A DNA stretch of 64,000 nucleotides from JAJDAH01 sp964487605. GTDB lineage: Bacteria; Myxococcota_A; Polyangia; Polyangiales; Polyangiaceae. The translations under genes and the position numbers were made by a program. Where the stretch lies: assembly GCA_964487605.1 (NCBI GenBank), contig CAZARU010000023.1, forward strand, positions 1-64,000, read 5' to 3'. How positions within the stretch are numbered: the stretch's first letter is position 1; every line of letters starts with the position of its first letter. Of this stretch, positions 8,293 through 16,816 are shown in pieces. Under the pieces are notes generated by a model, which saw nothing but the letters and a program-made list of their open reading frames with translations, had not been told where the DNA came from and did no database searches.

Positions 8293-9345
8293 TCAGATCC
8301 CGAACCACTCCGCGGGATCGACGACGTCCGCGCCGGCACGAATCTCGAAGTAGAGGCGCGGCCCGCGCCCGTCGTCTCCGACCGATCCGAGGCGCGCGCC
8401 CACCGCGACCTCGTCCCCCACGTTCACCGACACCTCGGCGAGGTTCGCGCTCACCGTGAAGTTGCCGGACCCGTGATCCACGATCACGGTCCTGCCGTAC
8501 TCGGCGTAGTCATCGGCAAAACCGACGCGACCTGCGAACACGGCACGCACAGGCGTCCCGCGCGGCGCCGACATCTCGAGGCCCGGTCCACTTCCGCCGC
8601 GACGCGCAGAGCGGATCTCCGCCCGACCGGCGATGGGGAAAGGAAGGCGTCCCTTCATGGCACCGAACCCCGTGGCCACGGGCTCCGGATCTCCCGGTCC
8701 GAACGGCGACCCGTAGATCGCCGTGTGACCGGTTCCGGTGCTCTGCTCGAACGCTCGGCGGAACGCCAGGGCTCGGTCCTCCTCCGCCAGCAAGGCAGCG
8801 CGAGCTCGATCGAGCTCCGCGCGCTGCATCTGCAGCGGGCGGCGCAGCGCCGACATGTCCTCGAGCTGCCCCATCAGCTTCGCGTGCTTCTCGACCGACC
8901 GGCGACTGTCGGCCAGGTCGCGTGCCAGACCCCGACGAAGCCGTTCGACGCGGGAAGCGTGGTCCACGAGGGCCGTGAAGCCTCCGCCGAGGGGGAGCAG
9001 ACCCGCGCGCGACATTTGCAGGTATCGCCGTCCACGTACGAGAACTCGCGCGTCCGCCTGCTCCGTCCGCTTCCCGAGAGCTGCGATCTCCTCGCGCAGC
9101 GCCTGCTCGTCGCGATCGAGCTCCGAGAGCGCGCTCGCCAGCGCGCCCATCGAGCCGGGCGAGGCGGTCCCCTCGGCGGCGCCCGCCGCTTGCGGCGCGC
9201 CGGTGGGCACGGCTGCGGCAGGTGGCACCGGGTAGACGCCCAGCGAATCGGTCGGGGCAGGCTGCGCGACCGCGACGGCGGCGACTCCGACGAGCGCGAG
9301 GGTCCCCGCGGCAGTGCCAAGGCGGACACGTGGGAGCGGGCGCAT
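8293..9345 (-). CDS. envC: EnvC-like murein hydrolase activator (degenerate LytM/M23 domain)
   Basis: Periplasmic activator of septal amidases, 350 residues. A signal peptide covers about residues 1-27. A long coiled coil follows (about 66-205), as in EnvC, which docks on FtsX. The C-terminal LytM fold (about 240-350) is degenerate: the usual H-x-G-x-D metal site reads GPGLEM, the YAHL block reads SANL, and the H-L-H-F ending reads RLYFEIR. Loss of the zinc ligands means it should not cut peptidoglycan itself, as known for E. coli EnvC. Its start lies two bases after the ftsX stop, which places it in the division operon. Confidence 0.88.
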   Translation of the reverse strand: MRPLPRVRLGTAAGTLALVGVAAVAVAQPAPTDSLGVYPVPPAAAVPTGAPQAAGAAEGTASPGSMGALASALSELDRDEQALREEIAALGKRTEQADARVLVRGRRYLQMSRAGLLPLGGGFTALVDHASRVERLRRGLARDLADSRRSVEKHAKLMGQLEDMSALRRPLQMQRAELDRARAALLAEEDRALAFRRAFEQSTGTGHTAIYGSPFGPGDPEPVATGFGAMKGRLPFPIAGRAEIRSARRGGSGPGLEMSAPRGTPVRAVFAGRVGFADDYAEYGRTVIVDHGSGNFTVSANLAEVSVNVGDEVAVGARLGSVGDDGRGPRLYFEIRAGADVVDPAEWFGI

Positions 9346-9347
9346 GC

Positions 9348-10217
9348 TCAGACCACGAGCAGCTTTCGCAGCGTCGCCATCGCCGCGACGGCCCCGAGGG
9401 CGGCGCCTAGGACGACGAGTCCGAGGGCGATCGAGACCGGAAGGAACGTGGGATTGATGCCCAGGAGCGTCGCGAGCTCGCCGTCGAACCTGCTCGTCAC
9501 GACGGCGTAGAGCCCCGCCAGGATCACCACGGCCAGGAGCGCGCCGAGCGCGCCCTGGGCCGCGCCTTCGATGACGAAGGGACGGCGAACGTAGGCGTCC
9601 GTGGCGCCCACCAGCTTGAGGACCTCGACTTCACGGCCACGTCGCTGAAGCGCCATGCGTAGCGTCGAAGCCACCACGCTCACGACCGCACCGAGGACGA
9701 CGAACGCGAGGAGCACCGATGCGCTCACACCTGCGCCGAGCAGTGCCGCGAGTCGCTCGGTCCACACCTCGTACGTCTCGACCGACTCCACGGACGGCAG
9801 GGTCTCGAGCTGCGCGCGAATCCGCGCGAGCGCCGCGGTATCGATCGACTCGTCGAAGGTGACCTCGAGGGACGCCGGGAACGCCTCGACGGGCAACTGC
9901 GCCAGCAGTTCGTCGTTGCGCTCCCCGATGATTTCCTTCCGCGACGCCTCGGCGGTCACGTGCTTCACGTCGGCGACACCCGGGACACTCCGCAGCGCGC
10001 GGTCCAGCGTGGCGACGGCTCTGGGCGAGGAGTCGCCCGTGAGGAACACCGTGGCGCGCCCGGCGCGGGCCCATCGATCGCGCACGCCGTCCACGTTCAC
10101 GACGACCAGGAGCGACGCTGCGAGGCAGACGAATGCGACCGACACCGAGAAGATGCTCAGGGCGTGAAGCCGCCAGTCGTTCTTTCCGCCGCGCCAAGCT
10201 CGCTCGAGGACCGTCAT
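9348..10217 (-). CDS. ftsX: Cell division protein FtsX (ABC-type permease)
   Basis: Inner-membrane partner of FtsE, 289 residues, in the family's usual range. The first membrane helix is near residues 20-42 (IFSVSVAFVCLAASLLVVV), followed by a periplasmic lobe of about 110 residues with the ECD pattern (ATVFLTGDSS, VKHVTAEASRKEIIGE, FPASLEVTF). Three further helices occupy the C-terminal half (SVLLAFVVLGAVVSVVAS, GALGALLAVVILAGLYAV and the end of the protein). It couples ATP hydrolysis by FtsE to activation of EnvC in the periplasm. It lies 13 bases after ftsE and two bases before envC on the same strand. Confidence 0.93.
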   Translation of the reverse strand: MTVLERAWRGGKNDWRLHALSIFSVSVAFVCLAASLLVVVNVDGVRDRWARAGRATVFLTGDSSPRAVATLDRALRSVPGVADVKHVTAEASRKEIIGERNDELLAQLPVEAFPASLEVTFDESIDTAALARIRAQLETLPSVESVETYEVWTERLAALLGAGVSASVLLAFVVLGAVVSVVASTLRMALQRRGREVEVLKLVGATDAYVRRPFVIEGAAQGALGALLAVVILAGLYAVVTSRFDGELATLLGINPTFLPVSIALGLVVLGAALGAVAAMATLRKLLVV

Positions 10218-10230
10218 TGCTCACTCCGTG

Positions 10231-11016
10231 TCAGGCGACCATGTGCAGACGCCCGCCCGACCCGAGACCGTCCGGAACGTCCGTCGCCTTGCCCTCGTCC
10301 AGGACGACGACACGACGGGGTCTCACGTCCAGGAGCGACCGATCGTGCGTCGCGAAGATCACGGTCACGCCCGTCTCGTGGATGTCCTCGAAGAGCCCGA
10401 GAACGTCCACGGCGAGCTGCGGGTCCAGGTTCCCGGTGGGCTCGTCCGCCAGCACGAGCGCGGGCTCTCCCACCAGCGCACGCGCGATGGCGACGCGCTG
10501 CTGCTCGCCGCCGGACAGGGTGTCCGCCCGCTCGGAGCCACGACCCCCGAGCCCCACGCGCTCGAGGACCTCACCCACGCGAGTGCGGATGAGCCGCGCC
10601 GGGAGGCCGAGCACCTCCAGCGGAATCGCGACGTTCTCGTTGACGCTCCAGTTCGGCACGAGCTTGAAGTCCTGGAACACCACCCCGATGTTGCGACGCA
10701 GGAACGGGACGGAGTCCGCGCGAAGGCGCCCGACCTCGCGCCCCATGAAGAGGATGCGACCGGCGTCCACCTCCTCCGCGGCGTACAGCAGGCGGAGCAG
10801 GGTGCTCTTGCCGGCGCCGGAAGGCCCGGTGAAGAAGACGAACTCGCCGCGATCGATCTCGAGGCTCATGCCCCGCAATACCGGGGCGTCGGGCCGGTAG
10901 GACTTGTGGACGTCCTCGAAGACCAGAACGGGGCGACGAGCCGCGAGCGGGTCGAAACGGGAGCCGTCGCCGCGCAGCACCGGACGAAACGCATCGCTCC
11001 TGGGCGGCTCCTGCAT
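10231..11016 (-). CDS. ftsE: Cell division ATP-binding protein FtsE
   Basis: Cytoplasmic ABC ATPase of 261 residues. Walker A is GPSGAGKST (64-72), the signature is LSGGEQQRVAIARAL, Walker B reads ALVLADEPTGNLDP, and the switch His is in IFATHD. The core begins at VLVFEDVHKSY, so the ATG at 11016 gives a 28-residue N-terminal extension compared with E. coli FtsE; a shorter start at an internal GTG is possible. It is first in the ftsE-ftsX-envC operon. A weak promoter-like TTGTTC/TACCTG pair lies just upstream on this strand. Confidence 0.93.
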   Translation of the reverse strand: MQEPPRSDAFRPVLRGDGSRFDPLAARRPVLVFEDVHKSYRPDAPVLRGMSLEIDRGEFVFFTGPSGAGKSTLLRLLYAAEEVDAGRILFMGREVGRLRADSVPFLRRNIGVVFQDFKLVPNWSVNENVAIPLEVLGLPARLIRTRVGEVLERVGLGGRGSERADTLSGGEQQRVAIARALVGEPALVLADEPTGNLDPQLAVDVLGLFEDIHETGVTVIFATHDRSLLDVRPRRVVVLDEGKATDVPDGLGSGGRLHMVA

Positions 11017-11234
11017 GGGCCTCGCAGGTAGCAGGGGGCCCGAAATCCGAACAACTTTTCCGGGGTTCTCTGGGCTCGCGATCCGGGTTTTTTACCGGGG
11101 CTGCGACCCGCCGGACCGCGCTTCGATAACGAGCGGAGGTGGCACGGTTCGGGCGCCACCTCGGCGCCCGGGTGTCCATCGCTTCGGCCCCGGAGTTCGG
11201 TGGTATCCTCCGGCGCCTTCGGAGGTCGATGGGA

Positions 11235-12344
11235 ATGAGCGATCCGACCAGTTCTGCCCGTGCCGCACGCGAGAGCTTCGCGCGCGGGCTCAACGCGCTT
11301 CAGACGCCCGGGGTTCCCCCTGCGCTTCTGGCCTGCGCCGAGCCGATCGCCCAGGCGATGAGCGCGCTGCACAGGATCGAGGCGAGCGGCGGCGGCGAGA
11401 TGGCGACCGCTGCTCCCATGGCCCTCGACGCCGCGCGGCGCGCCCTCGCACAGCTTCAGGCGGCAGGTGACGCCCATCCCGCCGTTTCGCAAGCGATGGA
11501 GGCCGTCGCGAGCTCGCTCGGCGTCGTCCATCAGCTCTCGAACCTGGCGAAGGCTCCCGCCGCCGCACCTGCGCCCCAGGCGCACTTCGCGCCCGCGCCC
11601 GTGGGGCTCGGCGGAACCCACGTCATGGATCGGCCGCAGAGCGCGGCGCCGCACACTCAGCCCTCTCCCCAGGGCGCGGCCGGCGCGCAGCAAGCGCCTG
11701 CGGGATGGGGCGCTCCGCAAGCCGGCCACCCGCACCCGCCGCAGGCCTACCAGCAGCCGCCTCAGCAGGCCTATCAGCAGCCGCCTCAGCAGGCCTATCA
11801 GCAACCGCCTCAGCAGGCCTATCAGCAACCGCCTCAGCAGGCCTATCAGCAACCGCCTCAGCAGGCCTATCAGCAGCCGCCTCAGGCCTACCAGCAGCCG
11901 CCTCAGCAGGCCCACCAGCAGCCGCCTCAGGCCTACCAGCAGCCGCCTGCGGCTCCCGCCCACCAGTCGCCGGCCAGCGCCTCCGGAGCGCCGCTGGCGG
12001 CGCCGGCGGGTCATCAGCACGTCGAAGCGGAGCTCGGGGCCCACAGCGCCACCAACTTCTACAAGGGACTGGCGGGCAACGACGTCGTCGACGACGGCGG
12101 TCTGTTCATCGCGACCTACCAGATCCACGACGTCGGGACTCCGCTGCACATCAAGGTGAGCATGCCCGGCGGGTACGAGTTCGAGGCACTCGGGGTCGTG
12201 TCGTGGACGCGCGACATGCCTCACTCGGGCACGGACTCGCCTCCGGGCTACGGCGCCAAGTTCAAGCAGATCACTCCCGAAGGCCGGCAGCTCGTGTATC
12301 GATACGTTCGAAATCGCGAGCCACTGTTCCACGACGACTTGTGA
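11235..12344 (+). CDS. PilZ-like C-terminal domain protein with QAYQQPP repeat linker
   Basis: Soluble protein of 369 residues in three parts: an Ala-rich helical N-terminal domain (about 1-120), a Pro/Gln linker with tandem 8-residue QAYQQPPQ units (about 170-238), and a C-terminal PilZ-type barrel (about 260-369) beginning near NFYKGLAGNDVVDDGGLF. The usual D/N-x-S-x-x-G motif reads D-V-V-D-D-G, with Val in place of Ser, and no R-x-x-x-R precedes it, so c-di-GMP binding is doubtful. The ATG at 11235 lies nine bases after GGAGG at 11221-11225; the ATG at 11229 is too close. It is divergent from ftsE, and a TATCCT box at 11204-11209 could be its -10. Confidence 0.8.
   Translation: MSDPTSSARAARESFARGLNALQTPGVPPALLACAEPIAQAMSALHRIEASGGGEMATAAPMALDAARRALAQLQAAGDAHPAVSQAMEAVASSLGVVHQLSNLAKAPAAAPAPQAHFAPAPVGLGGTHVMDRPQSAAPHTQPSPQGAAGAQQAPAGWGAPQAGHPHPPQAYQQPPQQAYQQPPQQAYQQPPQQAYQQPPQQAYQQPPQQAYQQPPQAYQQPPQQAHQQPPQAYQQPPAAPAHQSPASASGAPLAAPAGHQHVEAELGAHSATNFYKGLAGNDVVDDGGLFIATYQIHDVGTPLHIKVSMPGGYEFEALGVVSWTRDMPHSGTDSPPGYGAKFKQITPEGRQLVYRYVRNREPLFHDDL
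11742..11948 (+). repeat. In-frame 24-bp tandem repeat (QAYQQPPQ units)
   Basis: Six near-perfect 24-base copies followed by 21- and 24-base variants. They differ mainly by synonymous C/T and A/G changes, and the step is always a multiple of three, so the frame is kept. Such arrays change copy number by slippage or recombination. They form the flexible linker of the PilZ-like protein. Confidence 0.9.
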
Positions 12345-12417
12345 CGGGACGCCGCGGCGGCAGGGTTCCTTTGCCCTGCCACGCCGACGCACGTCGAGCG
12401 TGACGAGGACGCCGCGT

Positions 12418-15369
12418 ATGCCGACCCGAATCGTCGCTGCGCTCGCGCTCGTCGCGGTATTGGCCTGCGCGCCCACGGCGCGCGCCGGGGACCCCTACCT
12501 CGAGTGGTTCACGCTGACGACGCCGCGGTTCCGCATTCATCATCACTCCGGCCTGGAAGCACACGCGCAGCGGCTGGGTCGTCTGTCCGAGTCCGTCCAT
12601 CGCCGGCTGGCGCCGGTGCTCGGGTGGGAGCCGAGCGCCGTGACGCACATCGTCCTGACGGACGACACCGACTCCTCGAACGGGTCTGCGACGGCCCTGC
12701 CGTACAACACGATCCGCATGTTCATCGCCGCGCCCGACGACATGTCCGCGCTGGCGGATCACGACGACTGGATGCTCGAACTCTTGACCCACGAGTACAC
12801 GCACATCCTCCACGTCGACAATCTCTCCGGCATCCCCGCGGTCCTGAACGCCGTGTTCGGCAAGAGCTTCGCCCCGAACCAGGCGCAGCCGCGCTGGATT
12901 CTCGAGGGACTCGCGACGGCGGCGGAGACGGAGCACACGAGCGGCGGTCGCGTCCGCGCGACGACGTTCGACATGATCCTGCGGGCCGACGTGCTCGAGG
13001 ACAACCTCGCCAGCTTGGCGCAGATGAACCACAGCATCCGGCGATGGCCTTCGGGGAACGTCTGGTACCTCTACGGCGGCAAGTTCGTCGCGTGGATCAA
13101 CGAGGTCTACGGTCCCGAGACGTTCGCGACCGTCGCCACGGAGTACGGGAAGAACCCGATTCCGTGGGGCATCAACCGCGCCGTGAAGGCCGCGACGGGA
13201 CGAACCTACACTCAGCTCTTCGAGGGGTGGCGCCGGCACCTGCTGCGCAAGTACACGGCACAGAGGAACGACGTGCTCGCTCGAGGGGTTCGCGAAGGCG
13301 TGCGACTGACGCACTTCGGCCGGGTCGTCGCGTCGCCGCGCTTCGTGCCGCAGTGTGCGCGAAAGGGCCCGCGGGAGGAGCTCGTCGTGTACGTCGACGA
13401 CGGGCACTCCACCGAGGCGTTCTACCGCCTCCCGCTGGAGTCGCGCCGTCGAGCGGCCGAAGGAGACGTGGAAGCGTGGGCGCGCGTGGCGGGCGGGCGC
13501 ACCGTGACCTTCGATGGTGAGTGCGGCCTGGTGTTCGACTCGTCGGCGCCCTCCGAGCGCCGCTACCGCTTCCAGGATCTGATCCGCCAGCCCCAGGGCA
13601 CGACGTCACCACGGGGAATCGAGCACTCCCGGCAGCGCTGGACCGTCGGTCGCCGCGCGAGGGATCCCGACGTGAGCCCCGACGGCCGTCGGATCGTGTA
13701 CGTGACCAACCGCGCGGGAACGTCGACCCTGCGAATCGCCGACGTCAAGAAGGGCGGAGGAATCGAGAACGAGCGCGCCCTGGTGCCGAGCGCCACCTAC
13801 GAGCAGGCGTTCACGCCGAGATGGTCTCCGGACGGCAGGAGCGTCGCGTACGGCGTCTGGAAGCAGGGTGGCTTCCGCGACATCCGGCTCGTCGACGTCG
13901 CGACCGGTCGCTTTCGAGACGTCACGAGCGACCGCGCGCTCGATCAGCAACCCGCGTTCTCGCCGGACGGTCGCACGCTCTACTTCAAGAGCGATCGCAC
14001 GGGGATCCCCAACGTCCATGCCTACGACCTCGACGACGGCCGGCAGTGGCAGGTGACCAACGTCGTCAATGGCGCGTTCATGCCGGAACCGAGTCCCGAC
14101 GGGAAGACGCTCGTGTACGTCGGCTACACCCACGACGGCTTCGATCTCTACTCGCTGCCGATCGATCGCGCGCAGTGGCTACCCGCCACCGCGTCGTTCG
14201 AGCGTCCCGAACCGCACGACGAGCCGCCGGAGGAGACCTTCCCCGTGGAGCCTTACAATCCGCTGCCCACGTTCCGCCCGCACGCCTACGAGCTCGACTA
14301 CGGCCCGGGGACCTACGGGAACGCTCTGAGCGTCCTCGCCAGCGGCACCGACGTCGTGGGTCACCACGCGTTCGCCGCGCGCATCACGGTCGAGACCGAG
14401 GTGTCCGACCCGATGTGGGCGGTGAACTACTTCTACGGGAAGCTGCCCGTGGACCTGCGGGCCCGCGTCTTCCAGTCCGCCGTGCCACGGACCGATCCGC
14501 GCATCGGGGATCGAAACCCCATCGTGACGGAGCGGACGACCGGCGTCACCACCGGAATCGGCTACTCCGTACCCGGGGAGTTCGACTCCCACTCGATGGC
14601 CCTGAACTACACGGCCATCGGCTTCGACTCCCGCGTCCCCATCGCCGGCAACGTGGACCCCTACGCGCGCAGACCGCGGTTCCCGGACGAGCGCTTTCTG
14701 GGACTCGTGACGCTCGGGTGGTCGTACTCGAACGCCGACGGTTCGGTGTACGGGATCACGCGGGAGCGTGGGTGGGGGATCGCCCTGACGGGCGACTACG
14801 CGACGCCGGCGTTCGGAAGCGAAACGACGCTCGTCTCCATGAACGGCCGCGTCGTCGGATTTCTGCCGATGCCCTGGCACCCGCACCACGTCGTCGCCCT
14901 CGGCCTCTCGGGGGGGAGCTCGGCTGGGACGTACCCCAGGCGAGGTTTCTTCTTCACCGGGGGCTTCGTGGACACGGACGTGGTCACCGCGTTCCAGGAC
15001 GGCATCAGCCAGGCGGGGTTCGTCCTGCGCGGGTACGAGCCCCGACAGTTCGTCGGCAGCCAGTACAACCTCCTGAACCTCGAGTACCGCTTTCCGATCC
15101 TGTACCCGGAGTTCGGTGTGAGCACGCTGCCGGCGTTCTTCAGGACCTTGAGCGGCAGCCTGTTCGCCGACTACGGCGGCGCGTTCGAGCAGCAGGACCT
15201 GGACGATCCGTTCTCGCAGCACCACCTCGGGGTCGGCGGCGAGCTCTGGTTCGACGTCGTCGTGGGGTACTTCGCGAGCGGGACCGTCCGGCTGGGGCAC
15301 GCTCGGGGTCTCGACGACGAGGCGGTGAAGGGCGGGCAGACCTACATGGTCCTGAGCGCCGGGTTCTGA
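12418..15369 (+). CDS. Secreted metalloprotease-like domain fused to TolB-type propeller and outer-membrane beta-barrel
   Basis: Product of 983 residues. A signal peptide is present (about 1-23, ending TARA). The first domain (about 25-280) has HEYTH at 125-129 and a downstream Glu163 in WILEGLATA, the zinc-site layout of gluzincin peptidases of the MA clan. Next come PD40/WD40-like blades (about 415-590) with repeated SPDGR or SPDGK turns such as PDVSPDGRRIVYV and QPAFSPDGRTLYF. The last 360 residues have alternating strands, the D15/BamA-like NLEYRFPILYP and a terminal Phe, typical of outer-membrane barrels. The ATG at 12418 has GAGGAC seven bases upstream. The HAD gene follows after five bases. 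Substrate unknown. Confidence 0.82.
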   Translation: MPTRIVAALALVAVLACAPTARAGDPYLEWFTLTTPRFRIHHHSGLEAHAQRLGRLSESVHRRLAPVLGWEPSAVTHIVLTDDTDSSNGSATALPYNTIRMFIAAPDDMSALADHDDWMLELLTHEYTHILHVDNLSGIPAVLNAVFGKSFAPNQAQPRWILEGLATAAETEHTSGGRVRATTFDMILRADVLEDNLASLAQMNHSIRRWPSGNVWYLYGGKFVAWINEVYGPETFATVATEYGKNPIPWGINRAVKAATGRTYTQLFEGWRRHLLRKYTAQRNDVLARGVREGVRLTHFGRVVASPRFVPQCARKGPREELVVYVDDGHSTEAFYRLPLESRRRAAEGDVEAWARVAGGRTVTFDGECGLVFDSSAPSERRYRFQDLIRQPQGTTSPRGIEHSRQRWTVGRRARDPDVSPDGRRIVYVTNRAGTSTLRIADVKKGGGIENERALVPSATYEQAFTPRWSPDGRSVAYGVWKQGGFRDIRLVDVATGRFRDVTSDRALDQQPAFSPDGRTLYFKSDRTGIPNVHAYDLDDGRQWQVTNVVNGAFMPEPSPDGKTLVYVGYTHDGFDLYSLPIDRAQWLPATASFERPEPHDEPPEETFPVEPYNPLPTFRPHAYELDYGPGTYGNALSVLASGTDVVGHHAFAARITVETEVSDPMWAVNYFYGKLPVDLRARVFQSAVPRTDPRIGDRNPIVTERTTGVTTGIGYSVPGEFDSHSMALNYTAIGFDSRVPIAGNVDPYARRPRFPDERFLGLVTLGWSYSNADGSVYGITRERGWGIALTGDYATPAFGSETTLVSMNGRVVGFLPMPWHPHHVVALGLSGGSSAGTYPRRGFFFTGGFVDTDVVTAFQDGISQAGFVLRGYEPRQFVGSQYNLLNLEYRFPILYPEFGVSTLPAFFRTLSGSLFADYGGAFEQQDLDDPFSQHHLGVGGELWFDVVVGYFASGTVRLGHARGLDDEAVKGGQTYMVLSAGF

Positions 15370-15374
15370 CGTGC

Positions 15375-16013
15375 ATGCGTACGATCCTGTTCGACATCGA
15401 CGGTACCCTGATCTCGCTGAAGGGCGTCGGACGCCGCGCGCTGGACCGCGCCATCGTGGAGCACTGGGGAATCGAGCACGCGCTCGAGGGGATGTCCTTC
15501 GCCGGAGCGACCGATCGCGCCATCCTCCGCGGCATTGGCGGCGCGCGACCGATCGAGGCGCTCCTCGCGCGCTACACGGAGCTGCTCGCCGAGGACATCG
15601 CGCGGCTCGACGACGCGGCGCCCCTCGCGGGCGTCACGGCGCTGCTCGACGCCTTGAGTGCGCGCGGTGCCCGCCTGGGTCTGCTCACCGGCAACGTTCG
15701 CGCCGGAGCACACCTCAAGCTCGGGGCCGTCGGCCTCTTCGACCGCTTCGATCCGGCGATCTCGGCGTTCGGCGACGACGGCGTCGCTCGGCCGGAGATC
15801 GCGGCGGTCGCCGCCGACCGCGCCGGCACTCCCCTCACCATCGTGGGCGACTCGGTCGCGGACGCGAACGCCGCTCGCCACGTCGGCGCCCGCGTGCTGC
15901 TCACGGCGACCGGGCCGGAGCCCCGCTCGGTGCTGGCGGCGACGGGCGCGGATCGCATCGTGGACGACCTCCGGGAGACCGACGCCCTGGTGGCATGGCT
16001 CCTGGACGGGTGA
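15375..16013 (+). CDS. HAD-superfamily hydrolase (phosphoglycolate-phosphatase-like)
   Basis: Cytoplasmic phosphatase of 212 residues. Motif I is FDIDGTL with Asp7 and Asp9, motif II is LLTGN, and motif IV is IVGDSVAD. The helical cap is inserted between motifs I and II, as in the phosphoglycolate phosphatase/beta-phosphoglucomutase group. The ATG at 15375 lies five bases after the stop of the barrel fusion gene, so the two are probably one transcript, though no functional link is obvious. The substrate cannot be deduced. Confidence 0.87.
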   Translation: MRTILFDIDGTLISLKGVGRRALDRAIVEHWGIEHALEGMSFAGATDRAILRGIGGARPIEALLARYTELLAEDIARLDDAAPLAGVTALLDALSARGARLGLLTGNVRAGAHLKLGAVGLFDRFDPAISAFGDDGVARPEIAAVAADRAGTPLTIVGDSVADANAARHVGARVLLTATGPEPRSVLAATGADRIVDDLRETDALVAWLLDG

Positions 16014-16062
16014 CGGCGGGTTTCTTGACCACCGTGGCCCCGTCCCTGTACCGACCCTTCCC

Positions 16063-16527
16063 GTGCGTGCCCCGTTCTGCCTGGCCCTGACGGTCCTGAT
16101 CGCCGGGTGCATGCCGCCCCCGCCGGGAGCGCGCGCCGCCGACGCCGCGCGGGAGCTGAACCTCGCGGCGCGCTTCGGCCGCATGGACATCGCCCTGGAG
16201 CGCACGGCGCCGGCCGCGCGTTCGCACTTCCTGACCCGGCGCTCCGAGTGGGGAAAAGGGGTGCGGGTCGTGGACGTCGAGGTCACCGGCCTCGAGCTGC
16301 AGGACAAGGAGAACGCCCTGATCCACGTCGATGTGTCCTGGGTGCGCATCGAAGAGGGCTCGCTGAAGATGACCCGGGTAGCCCAGCGGTGGGAAGACCG
16401 GGAGGGCTGGCAGCTGGTGCGGGAGCGACGGGCGGCGGGCGACGTGGGGCTGTTCGGCGAGGCGGTCGTCGTGCTCAAGCCCGAGCCACGGGGCGACGTG
16501 CACTTCCCCTCGCGCACGATTCGCTGA
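16063..16527 (+). CDS. Predicted lipoprotein (154 aa)
   Basis: A short secreted protein. The GTG at 16063 gives a compact lipoprotein signal MRAPFCLALTVLIAGC with Cys16 in an LIAGC lipobox. The mature part (about 125 residues) has an alpha/beta pattern: an N-terminal helix (AADAARELNLAARFGRMDIA), then strands DVEVTGLELQD, ALIHVDVSWVRI and a WEDREGWQLVRE hairpin. This resembles small cystatin/NTF2-like periplasmic domains that bear on envelope stability, but I do not recognise a named family. It starts 49 bases after the HAD gene and is convergent with the small basic gene. Confidence 0.7.
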   Translation: MRAPFCLALTVLIAGCMPPPPGARAADAARELNLAARFGRMDIALERTAPAARSHFLTRRSEWGKGVRVVDVEVTGLELQDKENALIHVDVSWVRIEEGSLKMTRVAQRWEDREGWQLVRERRAAGDVGLFGEAVVVLKPEPRGDVHFPSRTIR

Positions 16528-16550
16528 ATCGGCGCGCGCGTCGGCCGCGA

Positions 16551-16688
16551 CTACTTCTTCTTGCTCGTCTTCTTCGTCGGGCGCGCGGCGCGCTTCGCGG
16601 CGGCCTGGCGAGCGACGCGTGCCTTCTTCTTCGACTGCGCCTTGCGCTGGCGCATCTTCAGGCTCGCTCTACGATCGAAATGGCCCAT
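16551..16688 (-). CDS. Very small, highly basic protein (45 aa)
   Basis: A 45-residue product with about 20 Lys/Arg residues and almost no acidic ones. It starts MGHFDRRASLKMRQRKAQ and ends in TKKTSKKK. The ATG at 16688 has a strong TGGAGGA site, with its complement at 16695-16700, six bases upstream, which makes this a convincing gene despite its size. Composition fits a nucleic-acid- or ribosome-binding peptide. I recall similar MGHFDR-type small ORFs in other myxobacterial genomes, unverified. It lies 128 bases downstream of the 83-aa gene on the same strand and is convergent with the lipoprotein gene. Confidence 0.72.
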   Translation of the reverse strand: MGHFDRRASLKMRQRKAQSKKKARVARQAAAKRAARPTKKTSKKK

Positions 16689-16816
16689 CGGCGGTCCTCC
16701 AACTCCTGGCGCGGCAGGTGCTCGCCGCTCGGGAAGCGCGGTGGTACTCGATCACGTGCGGCGGCGCCACCGACGTGCAACGTACCCCGCCGCGCGAGGA
16801 CGCGACGGACGAGCGC

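Noticed and set aside
11742..11948. Possible CRISPR array
   Set aside because: Short repeats with no unique spacers, period a multiple of three and in frame. These are coding repeats of the PilZ-like protein.
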